From JAWXBK01 sp034439975 (lineage in GTDB: Bacteria > Pseudomonadota > Alphaproteobacteria > Dongiales > Dongiaceae): DNA of 64,000 nucleotides. Positions 8,064 through 16,738 of this stretch are shown piece after piece (positions within the stretch are counted from its first letter, which is position 1; the number at the start of each line of letters is the position of its first letter). The translations under genes and the position numbers were made by a program. The stretch spans positions 1 through 64,000 of the forward strand of contig JAWXBK010000105.1 of assembly GCA_034439975.1 (NCBI GenBank). Direction: 5' to 3'. The notes under the pieces are model-generated. The model was given only the letters and a program-made list of their open reading frames with translations, did not search any database and was not told where the DNA came from.

Positions 8064-10046
8064 TCACTCTGACTGGAAGCCGACGCGGAAGCCGCCATAG
8101 ACTCCGATGCCGGGCGTGTTGTTGCCGAACACTTCCTCGTAGTCCTCGTCAAGCAGGTTTTCGACCCGCGCGAACAAGGCGATGTTTTCGGTAAGCTCAT
8201 AGGATCCCACGACAGATACGAGAACGAACTCGTCCAGCGTGCGGGTGACCGACGGGAACATGCCGAAATCGGTATCGGTCTGTTCGCCGTTATACTCGAT
8301 GCCCAGGTTGATGTTTGCGCGCTCTTCCAAGAACTCGTAATTCGCAAACAGGCTGGCGACATGCTTCGGGCGACGGATTTCCGTTATGCCGTTTGGATCG
8401 TCCGCATCGAGATAGGTATAGGCGCCGTAGAGAGTGAACCCTTCGAACGGCTCGATGTTGAGCGAGACCTCGACGCCCTGACGCTCGCTTTCGCCGTCGA
8501 GGTTGACGACCGTGCCGACAAAGCCACCCATGCCGTCGGGCACGAAAATATTCACGATTTCGTCTTCGAGATTCTGGTTGAAGTAAGTGACGTCGACGAT
8601 CAGCCGGTCATCGAACAGACTCTGCTCGACACCGATATCGAAGCCCTTCGAGCTTTCCGGCTGAATCGATGGATTGCCGATGAAGTCGCCGAACAGACCG
8701 TAGATTTCGATGAAAGTCGGGTTCTTGACGCCGGTCCCGTAACTGCCATGCAGCCGCGTGCCGTAATCCTCGAACAGATAGGCAGCCGTCGTTCGCCATG
8801 TCGTGGCGGACTCGAACAATTCGGTATCGTCATGGCGGACGGCGCCGGAGAGGAACAGATTGTCCCACAGCGAGATCCGGTACTCGCTGGCATAGCCGTA
8901 ATTGGTGGCGTGGGTTTCGAAATTGGGATCGCCGAACATCGATACCCGGCCCTGCTGCCGGTAACTGACATACTGGCGTTCGGCTAGAAAACTCAGCGTA
9001 TGGGCCGCATCCGCGAAGGAAGGCGTGTCGAAAAAGACGTTGGTCTGATAGTCGGTCGTGAACGTCTCGCCGTATGTGTCGGTGGCGAAGTCGCTCCCCG
9101 GCTCGCCGTCATTGGCCGTGTCGACGATCGAGGTTCCGAGGATATGCTCCCAGGCACCATCGAACAGCGTCAGCGCGCCCTGACCGCGGCCATAAAAGTT
9201 GAAGAAATCGGTCTGAAGCATCGGATTGTCGCTGGTCGGATCGCCATTGTCGAACTCGTTGCTGCCGGTTGCGATTCGACCCGAGAAATCGAACGACAGA
9301 TTCTCCGTGGGTGAAAATCCGCCCCGAAGCGAGCTGTTGAGGACGTTCGATCCGTCGTCCTCGCCGCCATCGTTGGCGATGTTGAAACCATCGGTGCGGA
9401 AATAGCTGGTCGTGAACGCGATGTCGTAATTCTCGCCGGCGCTGCCAAGCCGCAGACTGCCGGCACCGGTGCCGAACGAACCGCCCTCGGCGACCAGCCC
9501 GGCCTCGAACGGTTCGGTCGCGCGCCTTGTCCCGACACTCACGACGCCGCCCAGCGCGTCGCTGCCATAGAGCGAGCTTTGCGGGCCGCGCAGCACTTCC
9601 ATTTCGCCGATATCGTAGGTGAGGAGATGGGCGAAGTTGAACTCGTCGCCGATCGCCACATCGTTGACCTTGATGCCATCGATGATGACCATCGTCTGGT
9701 TGCCTTCGGCGCCGCGGATACGGACCTGGGTCAGATTGCCGACCGTGCTGGTGCGGTTGACCGAAATGCCGGGTACCCGGCGCATGACTTCGCCGGCATG
9801 GCGTTCCTGCGACTGCTCGATCTGCGTATCGGTCACGACGCTGGCGGCGCTGCCGACCGCTTCGGCCGGTACCGGCACCTGACTTGCGGTGACGTAGGTT
9901 TCGGGGAAGGTCGAATCGTTCTCTTCGTCGTCCTGTGCCGCGAAAGACGGGCTGGCGGCGAGACCGGCCACGGTCATGCCGATAATGGTTCCGTATCGAA
10001 GGCGTCGTCTGCGTGTCGGTGCGATGTCGGTTTGAATCTGCGTCAT
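8064..10046 (-). CDS. btuB: TonB-dependent outer-membrane cobalamin receptor (BtuB-like)
   Basis: Outer-membrane beta-barrel receptor (660 aa). An N-terminal export signal (about 1-36, ending SFAAQD) is followed by the TonB box region (FPETYVTASQVPVP), the plug domain (VMRRVPGISVNRTS, VRIRGAEGNQTMVIIDGIKVND, EVLRGPQSSLYGSDALGGVV) and a long barrel. The barrel ends with an aromatic-rich strand (YGGFRVGFQSE). The start at 10046 is chosen because the signal peptide begins there; the frame stays open to 10250 but that part is leader RNA. It is the first gene after the cobalamin riboswitch and heads the btuB-F-C-D-tonB operon. Confidence 0.93.
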   Translation of the reverse strand: MTQIQTDIAPTRRRRLRYGTIIGMTVAGLAASPSFAAQDDEENDSTFPETYVTASQVPVPAEAVGSAASVVTDTQIEQSQERHAGEVMRRVPGISVNRTSTVGNLTQVRIRGAEGNQTMVIIDGIKVNDVAIGDEFNFAHLLTYDIGEMEVLRGPQSSLYGSDALGGVVSVGTRRATEPFEAGLVAEGGSFGTGAGSLRLGSAGENYDIAFTTSYFRTDGFNIANDGGEDDGSNVLNSSLRGGFSPTENLSFDFSGRIATGSNEFDNGDPTSDNPMLQTDFFNFYGRGQGALTLFDGAWEHILGTSIVDTANDGEPGSDFATDTYGETFTTDYQTNVFFDTPSFADAAHTLSFLAERQYVSYRQQGRVSMFGDPNFETHATNYGYASEYRISLWDNLFLSGAVRHDDTELFESATTWRTTAAYLFEDYGTRLHGSYGTGVKNPTFIEIYGLFGDFIGNPSIQPESSKGFDIGVEQSLFDDRLIVDVTYFNQNLEDEIVNIFVPDGMGGFVGTVVNLDGESERQGVEVSLNIEPFEGFTLYGAYTYLDADDPNGITEIRRPKHVASLFANYEFLEERANINLGIEYNGEQTDTDFGMFPSVTRTLDEFVLVSVVGSYELTENIALFARVENLLDEDYEEVFGNNTPGIGVYGGFRVGFQSE

Positions 10047-10270
10047 GTTGGCCTCCCTGCCGCTGCCGTGACGTTGCGCTATCGCCCGACGTCGGCACGG
10101 CACAGGAGGCAGCACGAATCGATCGCATCCGACGCTGGCCGGAACACGAAACGCTCGTCCCCATCGTAAATGATTGGCGACCACCCCCACCGGAACCCCT
10201 CGTCGCGGCGACGTTTCACGTACGCCACCCGACCCGAGGGTCCGATCCACGAGAAGCTCCCCGCCTCATG
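10047..10270 (-). promoter_or_regulatory. btuB leader between riboswitch and start codon
   Basis: About 220 bases of untranslated leader separate the riboswitch from btuB. I see several short inverted repeats, for example CTCAT/ATGAG around 10265-10276, but no clear intrinsic terminator with a T-run. Ligand control could therefore act through ribosome-site masking or Rho; this cannot be settled by eye. No separate gene is supported here. Confidence 0.5.
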
Positions 10271-10274
10271 GATG

Positions 10275-10472
10275 AGTGACGCAGCGCCGGCAGGTCTCCT
10301 GGCTCACGGGTCGTTGCTGAACGCCTGCCTTCCCGGTTACCCAGTGGCAGAAATGGCGTCCGGCTCGCCGCTTACAGTTGCGGGGGCAGCCAAGGCATTG
10401 GCGGCGATCCCGCTTCGGATCGTCGCCGCACCCTGTTCCCTATTAATCCCAAATCATGGGAACCGTCGCGAG
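10275..10472 (-). ncRNA. Cobalamin (B12) riboswitch
   Basis: The minus strand carries the full series of conserved AdoCbl-class elements in order: AATAGGGAACAGGGTG (about 10430-10447), the B12 box GCTGCCCCCGCAACTGTAAG (10374-10393), CCACTGGGTAACCGGGAAGG (about 10328-10347) and GTGAGCCAGGAGACCTGCC (about 10290-10308). Order and spacing match the family. It lies directly upstream of the btuB-F-C-D-tonB operon on the same strand, so B12 should repress uptake. The exact ends (P1 stem) are estimates. Confidence 0.95.
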
Positions 10473-10560
10473 ACGGATGATACGCCGCCGCCTGTCGTGT
10501 CGCAACAAGGGCGGAAGCGCCCTGTACGGCCGCAACGACGCCCGATAGCTTGTCTGCGTC

Positions 10561-12591
10561 ATGGATGAAGCCGCGCCGGATCCGAACGACGATCAGCCCG
10601 CGTCGCTGGCCCAGGCCGTCGCCGCGCAGCAGGAAGGGCATTTCGACCGCGCCGCTTCCCTCTGCCGCGCACTGCTCGCAGCGCAGCCGGATCAGGTCGA
10701 TGCGATGCAGATCCTCGGCGTCGTGCTGGCGCGCCAGGGATTCTTCGACGAGGCCGATGCCCTGTTCGGCCGCGCACTCGATATCGCCCCGCGCGATCCG
10801 GGTCTGCTGTTCAATCACGGGAATTTGCTGAGCCGCACCGGACGGGGCGACCAAGCGGTGGCACGGTTTCGCGCCGCGATTGCCGCCGCGCCCGATCATG
10901 TCGAGGCGCTCCACAATCTGGGCCGTCTGCATCAGGAAAGTGGCCGGCTCGATCCGGCGCTGACCATGTTCCGGCGCGCCGTTGCGGTGCGGCCGCTCTA
11001 TGCCAAAGGGTGGAGCGCGCTCGCGACCGTCCTGAAATCGCAGGGAGCCGTCGAAGAGGCGATCGAATGCGCGCGGCGAGCCATCGCGCTCAATCCACGC
11101 CAGACCATCGCGCGGCTGACGCTTGCCAGCCTGTGTCGCGATACCGGCGCCGCCGCCGAATCGATTGCGCAGTTGCGCGCGGCGCTCGAGATCGAACCGG
11201 ATAACGGCCCGGCGCTTGCGCATCTGGTGCATCAACTGCAGCAGGCCTGCGACTGGGGCGAATTGCAGGCACTCGGCGCGCGGCTCGATCGGGCGAACGA
11301 CGCGGCACTCGCCGCCGGCACGGTGCCGCCGGAGCCGGCTTTCGCCAATGTCGCGCGCATCGAGGATCCGGCGAACAATCTCGCAATCGCGCGTGGCTGG
11401 ACCGGTCCGCTCGCGCGCATCGCGATGCTGGCACCCGTTACGGCACGCGCGGCGGCCGGTGCGCCGATCCGCATCGCCTATCTGAGCAACGACCTGCAGG
11501 ATCATCCGGTCGGTCAGCTCATCGCCGGGCTGCTCGCCCGACATGATCGATCGCGGTTTCACGTCAGCGCCTATTCCTGGGGCCGGGACGATGGCAGCGC
11601 GACGCGGGCGCAAATTCGCAATGCCGTCGACTCCTTTGTCGATATCGCGGGCCTCGATCACCAGGCCGCGGCGCGGCGCATCCGAAAGGATGGAATCGAA
11701 CTGCTGATCGATCTCAAGGGCCACACGCAGGGGCAGCGGCTCGAGATCATGGCGGCGCGTCCGGCGCCGGTGCAGGCGACCTTCCTCGCCTTTCCCGGCA
11801 GCAGCGGCGCCGGTTTCATCGACTACATCATCGCCGACCGGATCGTGCTGCCGCCCGAACATCGACCGCATTACACCGAACATCCGGTCTGGCTGCCGCA
11901 TTGCTATCTGCCGGCGATCGCGTCGGGACCGGTCGCGGATGCCGGTACGCGCGCCGATTGGGACCTGCCGGCGGAGGCCCCGGTGCTGGCCTCGTTCAAT
12001 AACGGCTACAAGATCGAGCCGGTTCTGTTCGATGCGTGGATGGAAGTTCTCACGCGCATATCCGGCGCGGTGCTCTGGTTGCATCGCTACAACGATCTGG
12101 TGGCCGGCAATCTGCGCCGCGAAGCCGTGTCTCGCCATGTCGATCCGGCACGGCTGGTGTTCGCCGACCGGCCGGACCGCGCTGTTCACCTTGCGCGCCT
12201 GTCGCATGCGGACCTCGCGCTCGATACGCGGATTTTCAATGGGCATGCGACCACGATTGACGCGCTGGCGGCCGGCCTGCCGGTGATCGCGCTGCGCGGC
12301 CGTCATTTCGCCTCGCGGGTCGCGGCAAGCGCGCTGGCAGCGGCGGGGCTCGACGAGCTCGTCACCGAGACGGTAGCTGACTATGTCGAGCGCAGCGTGT
12401 CGTTGTTGTCGGACCGCGCGCGTCTCGGCGCGTTGCGTCGGCGGTTGTGCGACGGGCGTGAGAAGCTGCCCTTGTTCGATGCGGCTGGTTATGCGCGCGC
12501 TTTCGATGCTGCGTTGATCGCGATGGCGGAACGCTACCGGGCCGGGCAGGCACCGGGTCCCATCGAACTGCGTGAAAACGGAACGCCTTAG
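10561..12591 (+). CDS. TPR-repeat O-GlcNAc-transferase-like glycosyltransferase (GT41/SPINDLY type)
   Basis: The N-terminal half (about 10-230) is a run of TPR repeats (AQAVAAQQEGHFDRAASLCR, ALFGRALDIAPRDPGLLFNH and others). The C-terminal half (about 300-660) matches bacterial O-GlcNAc-transferase-like enzymes: RIAYLSNDLQDHPVGQL, DLKGHTQGQRLEIMAARPAP, ASFNNGYKI, WLHRYND and DTRIFNGHATTIDALAAGLPV. Family members move a sugar from a UDP-sugar to protein Ser/Thr; the actual donor and target are unknown. No signal peptide, so it is probably cytoplasmic. It is divergent from the btu operon and overlaps the next, convergent gene by four bases. Confidence 0.85.
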   Translation: MDEAAPDPNDDQPASLAQAVAAQQEGHFDRAASLCRALLAAQPDQVDAMQILGVVLARQGFFDEADALFGRALDIAPRDPGLLFNHGNLLSRTGRGDQAVARFRAAIAAAPDHVEALHNLGRLHQESGRLDPALTMFRRAVAVRPLYAKGWSALATVLKSQGAVEEAIECARRAIALNPRQTIARLTLASLCRDTGAAAESIAQLRAALEIEPDNGPALAHLVHQLQQACDWGELQALGARLDRANDAALAAGTVPPEPAFANVARIEDPANNLAIARGWTGPLARIAMLAPVTARAAAGAPIRIAYLSNDLQDHPVGQLIAGLLARHDRSRFHVSAYSWGRDDGSATRAQIRNAVDSFVDIAGLDHQAAARRIRKDGIELLIDLKGHTQGQRLEIMAARPAPVQATFLAFPGSSGAGFIDYIIADRIVLPPEHRPHYTEHPVWLPHCYLPAIASGPVADAGTRADWDLPAEAPVLASFNNGYKIEPVLFDAWMEVLTRISGAVLWLHRYNDLVAGNLRREAVSRHVDPARLVFADRPDRAVHLARLSHADLALDTRIFNGHATTIDALAAGLPVIALRGRHFASRVAASALAAAGLDELVTETVADYVERSVSLLSDRARLGALRRRLCDGREKLPLFDAAGYARAFDAALIAMAERYRAGQAPGPIELRENGTP

Positions 12592-13391
12592 AAGAAGGCG
12601 GCGCGCACCATAAAATTCCAGAACCGCGTGCGCGCTTCGGGATAGATCAGCGGATCGTGCAGCGCGCCGCTCACCACGACGATCTCCGTGCTGGTGTCGG
12701 CGCGAAACGCCGCCTCGCAGGCGCCGATAGCCGCGGGCCAGTGATCCGGGTCATACCAGACGTCACGATCGGACCGGAGGATGAGGGTCGGCGTACCGGG
12801 AACGTGACGGACGTCGTAGGTGCAACTCGGCGAGACCGCGAAGCGACCCGCCAGCGCTTCATGCTCGATCTGCAAAACAACATCGGCGCCTTCGCCGGCG
12901 CCGCCGAGATAGATCTTGTTGCGGTCGATCCAGGGAAGCTTGAGGACCTGCTCGATCGCGTAGAGCGCTTCTTCGTGGCGCAATTCGTGAATCAATTCAT
13001 GCGAGACGTCGGGCGCCATCGTCCGCTCTTCGCGATCGCAGGAGACTGGTCGATCGGGGCGGGCATAACTATCGGGCACGAAGATGATGTAACCAAGCGA
13101 CGCCATGAATTTGATCTGCTGGCGCGATTCGGGATCGTTATAGCTGTGGCCGCAATCATGCATGAAGATGATCGCCGGCTGCGGATTCTTCGCCGACATG
13201 CCGTGCAGGATGTCGGCGATATAGGTGGCGTCGATACGTCCGCCGAGGACGACGCGCCGCAGGTCCGGCGTTTCGATGCGCACGGCGATAATTGCCTCTT
13301 CCCAGGTCAAGGCAACATCACGATCGTTCGCCGCGGTGCTTTCGCCCACGCCGGCCAGGAGAATAAACAGTGCCGACAGCAGCACTCGCAT
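12588..13391 (-). CDS. Secreted alpha/beta-hydrolase-like protein lacking the usual nucleophile
   Basis: A 267 aa protein with a Sec signal (MRVLLSALFILLAGVGESTA). It has the dienelactone-hydrolase-like layout: PAIIFMHDCGHSYND near 95, a nucleophile-elbow position reading GGAGEGAD, TLILRSDRDVW (acid region) and VSGALHDPL (late His). At the elbow, GxSxG or GxCxG is replaced by GAGEG, so no Ser or Cys nucleophile is visible. It may be non-catalytic or use another mechanism. The start at 13391 gives a clean signal peptide; the longer frame to 13427 overlaps the neighbour. Convergent with the TPR gene (4-base overlap). Confidence 0.7.
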   Translation of the reverse strand: MRVLLSALFILLAGVGESTAANDRDVALTWEEAIIAVRIETPDLRRVVLGGRIDATYIADILHGMSAKNPQPAIIFMHDCGHSYNDPESRQQIKFMASLGYIIFVPDSYARPDRPVSCDREERTMAPDVSHELIHELRHEEALYAIEQVLKLPWIDRNKIYLGGAGEGADVVLQIEHEALAGRFAVSPSCTYDVRHVPGTPTLILRSDRDVWYDPDHWPAAIGACEAAFRADTSTEIVVVSGALHDPLIYPEARTRFWNFMVRAAFF

Positions 13392-13401
13392 GGCGAGAAT
13401 T

Positions 13402-14526
13402 CTAGGCCTGTTCGTCGGGCGGGCCAACAGGGCGATTGCGGTCGCGATAGCGGCCGATTCGGCCGAGCAGCAGGAAAAATGGCACGGCCGTCAGAACGAT
13501 CATGAAGATCCGGGCGACATGGTGGGTCGAGACGAAGGCCGGATCGACCCCGAGGGAAAGAGCAATCAGGCTCATCTCGGCGATGCCGCCCGGTGCGTAA
13601 CCGAGGAGCACCTGTACGATCGGAAGGCCGGTTATCGCGGCAACCCCGAAGGCGAACAAGGCTGTGATACCGAGCAACAGGACCGTCGCACCGAAGGAGA
13701 GTGCGATCGCACGCAGGATCGTGCGATGTGAGGTGCCGGCAAAACGCGCGCCGATCGCCGAACCGATGACGATCTGGGCCGCGGCTACGAGTTCGAGCGG
13801 CGGGCGCGAGGATGTCACCTCGAAGAAATGCAACGCGGCGCTGATCAGCATCGGACCGACCAGCGCGCCCGCGGGAACTTTGAACGGTTTTACGATCAGG
13901 TAGCCGACCAGACCCGCAGCGGCGAGCACCGCCAGATCGAACGGCGCGAGCGTGAGCAATGGCTCGCCGATGGTGCTGGCGCCGCTTGGCTGATAGCCGC
14001 CGAACAACCGGAAGCCGAACGAGACGATCAGCACGATCATCAGGATGCGCGTGCCATGGCTCAACGAGATCATGCGATCGTCGCCGCCATATTGCGCCCC
14101 CGCGACAACCATCTCGGTCAGGCCGCCAGGTGCCGCCGAGAAATAGGCGGTGACATTGTCGTATCGACCGACCCGCACGAAGTAACGGTGCACGATCGCG
14201 GTCGAGACCGGAACATAGAGCAGCATGACCACAATGCTGACCGTCCAGGCGCCGATATGCGCGAGCAGATCCGGGGTGAAGGCGCTGCCGAGCATCACGC
14301 CGAGCACCACGATCATCAGCGTGCGCAGGCGGAACGAGAAAGCGATCGGCGCACCGGCTGCCGCGGCGATGGTGCTGAACACCATCGCGCCGATCATCCA
14401 GGGCAGCGGCATATGCAGGAGATAGAACAGCAGCCCCCCGGTCGCGCCGATGAAGAGGCCGAGGAGAATTCGAAAGGCGCGTGGCGGCGACTGTGCACCG
14501 GGCGTCTGGTTCGGAACCGTGCTCAT
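13402..14526 (-). CDS. AbrB-family integral membrane protein
   Basis: A 374 aa, strongly hydrophobic protein with about ten membrane segments. It carries a duplicated family motif: PLPWMIGAMVFSTIAAAAGAP in the first half and VPAGALVGPMLISAALHF in the second, plus AAPGGLTEMVVAGAQYGGD and YAPGGIAEMSLIALSLG. These PGG-x-E-M motifs mark the Gram-negative AbrB-duplication family, sometimes labelled ammonia-monooxygenase-like. E. coli AbrB in this family affects aidB expression but its biochemical role is unknown; the shape suggests a transporter. It ends 11 bases before the start of the hydrolase-like gene and may be cotranscribed with it. Confidence 0.85.
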   Translation of the reverse strand: MSTVPNQTPGAQSPPRAFRILLGLFIGATGGLLFYLLHMPLPWMIGAMVFSTIAAAAGAPIAFSFRLRTLMIVVLGVMLGSAFTPDLLAHIGAWTVSIVVMLLYVPVSTAIVHRYFVRVGRYDNVTAYFSAAPGGLTEMVVAGAQYGGDDRMISLSHGTRILMIVLIVSFGFRLFGGYQPSGASTIGEPLLTLAPFDLAVLAAAGLVGYLIVKPFKVPAGALVGPMLISAALHFFEVTSSRPPLELVAAAQIVIGSAIGARFAGTSHRTILRAIALSFGATVLLLGITALFAFGVAAITGLPIVQVLLGYAPGGIAEMSLIALSLGVDPAFVSTHHVARIFMIVLTAVPFFLLLGRIGRYRDRNRPVGPPDEQA

Positions 14527-14578
14527 GCAACCTTAGGCCCGTAACGTGGCCGCCGCCCGCTCGCGGCCGCCGGAAGGA

Positions 14579-15751
14579 TCAGCGAACGCCTGCGACGTGA
14601 TCGGCCAGGCGATGCATGAACTGTTCGCACAGCGCGAGCTGTTCCATCGCCACGAACTCGTTCGGCTTGTGCGCCTGCTCGTTACTGCCGGGCCCGCAGA
14701 CGATCGTCGGGAACTGCGCGTTCTGGAACAGACCGGCCTCGGTGCCGAAAGCAACCTTGGTCGTGCTGTTCGCGCCGGAGAGCGCCTTCGCGAGCGCCAC
14801 GATCTCGGCATCGTCGCGCATGTCGAGGCCGGGGAAGGCGGAGATGTCTTCCCAACGAAAGCCGGTGTCGGCGATTTTGGCGTGCATACGCGGCGCCACT
14901 TCCTTTTCGGCGAAGTCCTGGACCTCGCGCAGCAGGAGGGCCGGATCGATATGCGGAAGATAGCGAAACTCGAAATCGAAGGAGCAATCCTTCGGCACGA
15001 TGTTGAGTGCCGTGCCGCCCTGCACGATGCCGGTATGAACCGTGGTGTGCGGAATATCGTACTCCATGTCGAACGGGCCTTCGGTTGCGAAGCGCTCGCC
15101 CATCTTGCGCAGGAACACGATGACGTCCGCGGCATACTCGATGGCGTTGACGGCGTTTGGTGCCAGCGAGGAATGCGCCTCGTACCCGCGCACGTGACAG
15201 CGCACCGAGAGCTTGCCCTTATGCGCGATGACGACTTTCATCTGGGTCGGTTCGCCGATGATGATGGCGCGCGGCTTCACCGGCATATCCTTGAGCATAT
15301 GGATCAGCCGGCGCACCCCGACGCAGCCGACCTCCTCGTCGTGCGACAGCACGAGATGGATCGGCGTCTTGAGGTCGCGCTTCAGAAATTGCGGCACCAT
15401 GGCGAGCGCAATGCCGACAAAGCCCTTCATGTCGCAGGTGCCGCGACCGAACAGGCGTCCATCCTTTTCGATGACGTTCCAGGGATCCGTGCCCCATTCC
15501 TGGCCGTCGATCGGCACCACGTCGGTATGGCCCGAGAGCGCGATGCCCGGCCGGTCCTGCGGCCCGAGCGTGGCGTAGAGATTGGCCTTCGTCCCGGTCT
15601 CGTCATGGACCAGGGTCGAAACGACGCCATGTCCTTCGAGATAGGCCTGGACGTAATGGATCAGTTCGAGATTGGAGTTGCGGCTGGTCGTATCGAAGCC
15701 GATCAGACGGCGGATCATGTCGAGACTTTGGGCGGAAACGGACGGAGCCAT
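14579..15751 (-). CDS. argE: Acetylornithine deacetylase / M20 peptidase (ArgE-like)
   Basis: Zinc hydrolase (390 aa) of the ArgE/DapE family, expected to deacetylate N-acetylornithine in arginine synthesis. Metal and catalytic motifs are present in order: SGHTDVVPIDGQEW, GRGTCDMKGFVG, LSHDEEVGCVG (catalytic and metal Glu), IIGEPTQM, and the late GPGSNEQAHKPNEFV metal histidine. The dimerisation insert (about 170-285) is intact. I chose the ATG at 15751; the frame is open to 16309 but that part is antisense to the next gene. Other M20 amidohydrolases acting on N-acyl amino acids cannot be excluded. Confidence 0.88.
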   Translation of the reverse strand: MAPSVSAQSLDMIRRLIGFDTTSRNSNLELIHYVQAYLEGHGVVSTLVHDETGTKANLYATLGPQDRPGIALSGHTDVVPIDGQEWGTDPWNVIEKDGRLFGRGTCDMKGFVGIALAMVPQFLKRDLKTPIHLVLSHDEEVGCVGVRRLIHMLKDMPVKPRAIIIGEPTQMKVVIAHKGKLSVRCHVRGYEAHSSLAPNAVNAIEYAADVIVFLRKMGERFATEGPFDMEYDIPHTTVHTGIVQGGTALNIVPKDCSFDFEFRYLPHIDPALLLREVQDFAEKEVAPRMHAKIADTGFRWEDISAFPGLDMRDDAEIVALAKALSGANSTTKVAFGTEAGLFQNAQFPTIVCGPGSNEQAHKPNEFVAMEQLALCEQFMHRLADHVAGVR

Positions 15752-15799
15752 GGGATGCTTCTTCAAATCCTGCGTCAGGTGGGGTAAAGCAGTCGTTCT

Positions 15800-16738
15800 A
15801 TGAAAGACCGGAACGACGACCGGCCGGCGGCCGAAGGCCCATGCTGGCCAGAGGCGAGGTCGGATGCAAGCGAGACCTCGCTCGCGGACATTCTGACCCG
15901 CCGCGAACCGCTGCGCGATGCGCCGGACCGGGCGCCTCTGGTCGTCGATTCGCCACATAGCGGCCGGCGTTATCCGGACGATTTCGACCATCGTCTGCCG
16001 CACGCCACGATGCGGCGCGCGGAGGATGCCTGGGTCGACGAGCTGTTCGGCGATGCGCCGCGCTTCGGGGTGTCGTTCCTCGCGGCGGAGTTTCCGCGCG
16101 CCTATGTCGATCCGAACCGGCACGAGCACGATATCGATGCCGGGCTGATCGACGAACCGCTGCCCGACCATGCGCGCCCGACCTATCGCAGCGAATGGGG
16201 GCTCGGCGTTGTGCGTCGTGTGCTGGGTCCGTACGAATCGATCTATAGCCGAACGCTCACGCTCGATGAGATTCATCGTCGGGTCGAGACCTATCACCGG
16301 CCCTATCACGCGGCTTTAGGCGCGCTGCTCGATGAGGCGCATCGAACCTTCGGCCGCGTCTATCATCTCAACTGCCACTCGATGCGATCGATGAGCCGCG
16401 GCCAGGCGCGGCCGGATTTCGTACTCAGCGACCTTGACGGCTCGAGCTGTGCAAGCGCGTTCACCGCGCATGTGCGGGACTGCCTGCAGGCGATGGGGCA
16501 CTCGGTCGCGCTGAACGACCCGTTCAAGGGCGGCGAGATCGTGCATCGCTATGGCCGACCGGCCGAGCAGCGGCACAGTTTACAGATCGAGATTCGGCGC
16601 GGGCTCTATATGGACGAGAAACGCGTCGAGAAGAACGCAGACTTCGCGGCGCTGCGCCGTTCGATCAACATTCTGCTCGAATCCATTGCCGGTTTCGCAC
16701 GCGAAACGACGATCGCGACCGGCAATCGGCTTCCCTAG
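15800..16738 (+). CDS. N-formylglutamate amidohydrolase family protein
   Basis: A 312 aa protein with family motifs VVDSPHSGRRYPDDF (about 52-66), AEFPRAYVDPNRHEHDIDAGL, GLGVVRRV, YHAALGALLDEA and VYHLNCHSMRS. The enzyme splits N-formyl-L-glutamate to glutamate and formate, the last step of one histidine-degradation route. No other hut genes are visible here, so a broader N-acyl/formyl amino-acid role is possible. It starts 49 bases from the divergent argE-like gene and its stop overlaps that of the convergent NAD kinase gene. The first 45 residues are poorly conserved-looking and the true start could be later. Confidence 0.85.
   Translation: MKDRNDDRPAAEGPCWPEARSDASETSLADILTRREPLRDAPDRAPLVVDSPHSGRRYPDDFDHRLPHATMRRAEDAWVDELFGDAPRFGVSFLAAEFPRAYVDPNRHEHDIDAGLIDEPLPDHARPTYRSEWGLGVVRRVLGPYESIYSRTLTLDEIHRRVETYHRPYHAALGALLDEAHRTFGRVYHLNCHSMRSMSRGQARPDFVLSDLDGSSCASAFTAHVRDCLQAMGHSVALNDPFKGGEIVHRYGRPAEQRHSLQIEIRRGLYMDEKRVEKNADFAALRRSINILLESIAGFARETTIATGNRLP

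Noticed and set aside
10372..12306. 644-codon minus-strand frame opposite the TPR/OGT gene and riboswitch
   Set aside because: No recognisable domain; covers a real RNA element and a gene with clear TPR/GT41 motifs on the other strand.
14579..16309. Extended N-terminus of the ArgE-like protein
   Set aside because: Residues before 15751 are antisense to the N-formylglutamate amidohydrolase gene and have no M20 features.
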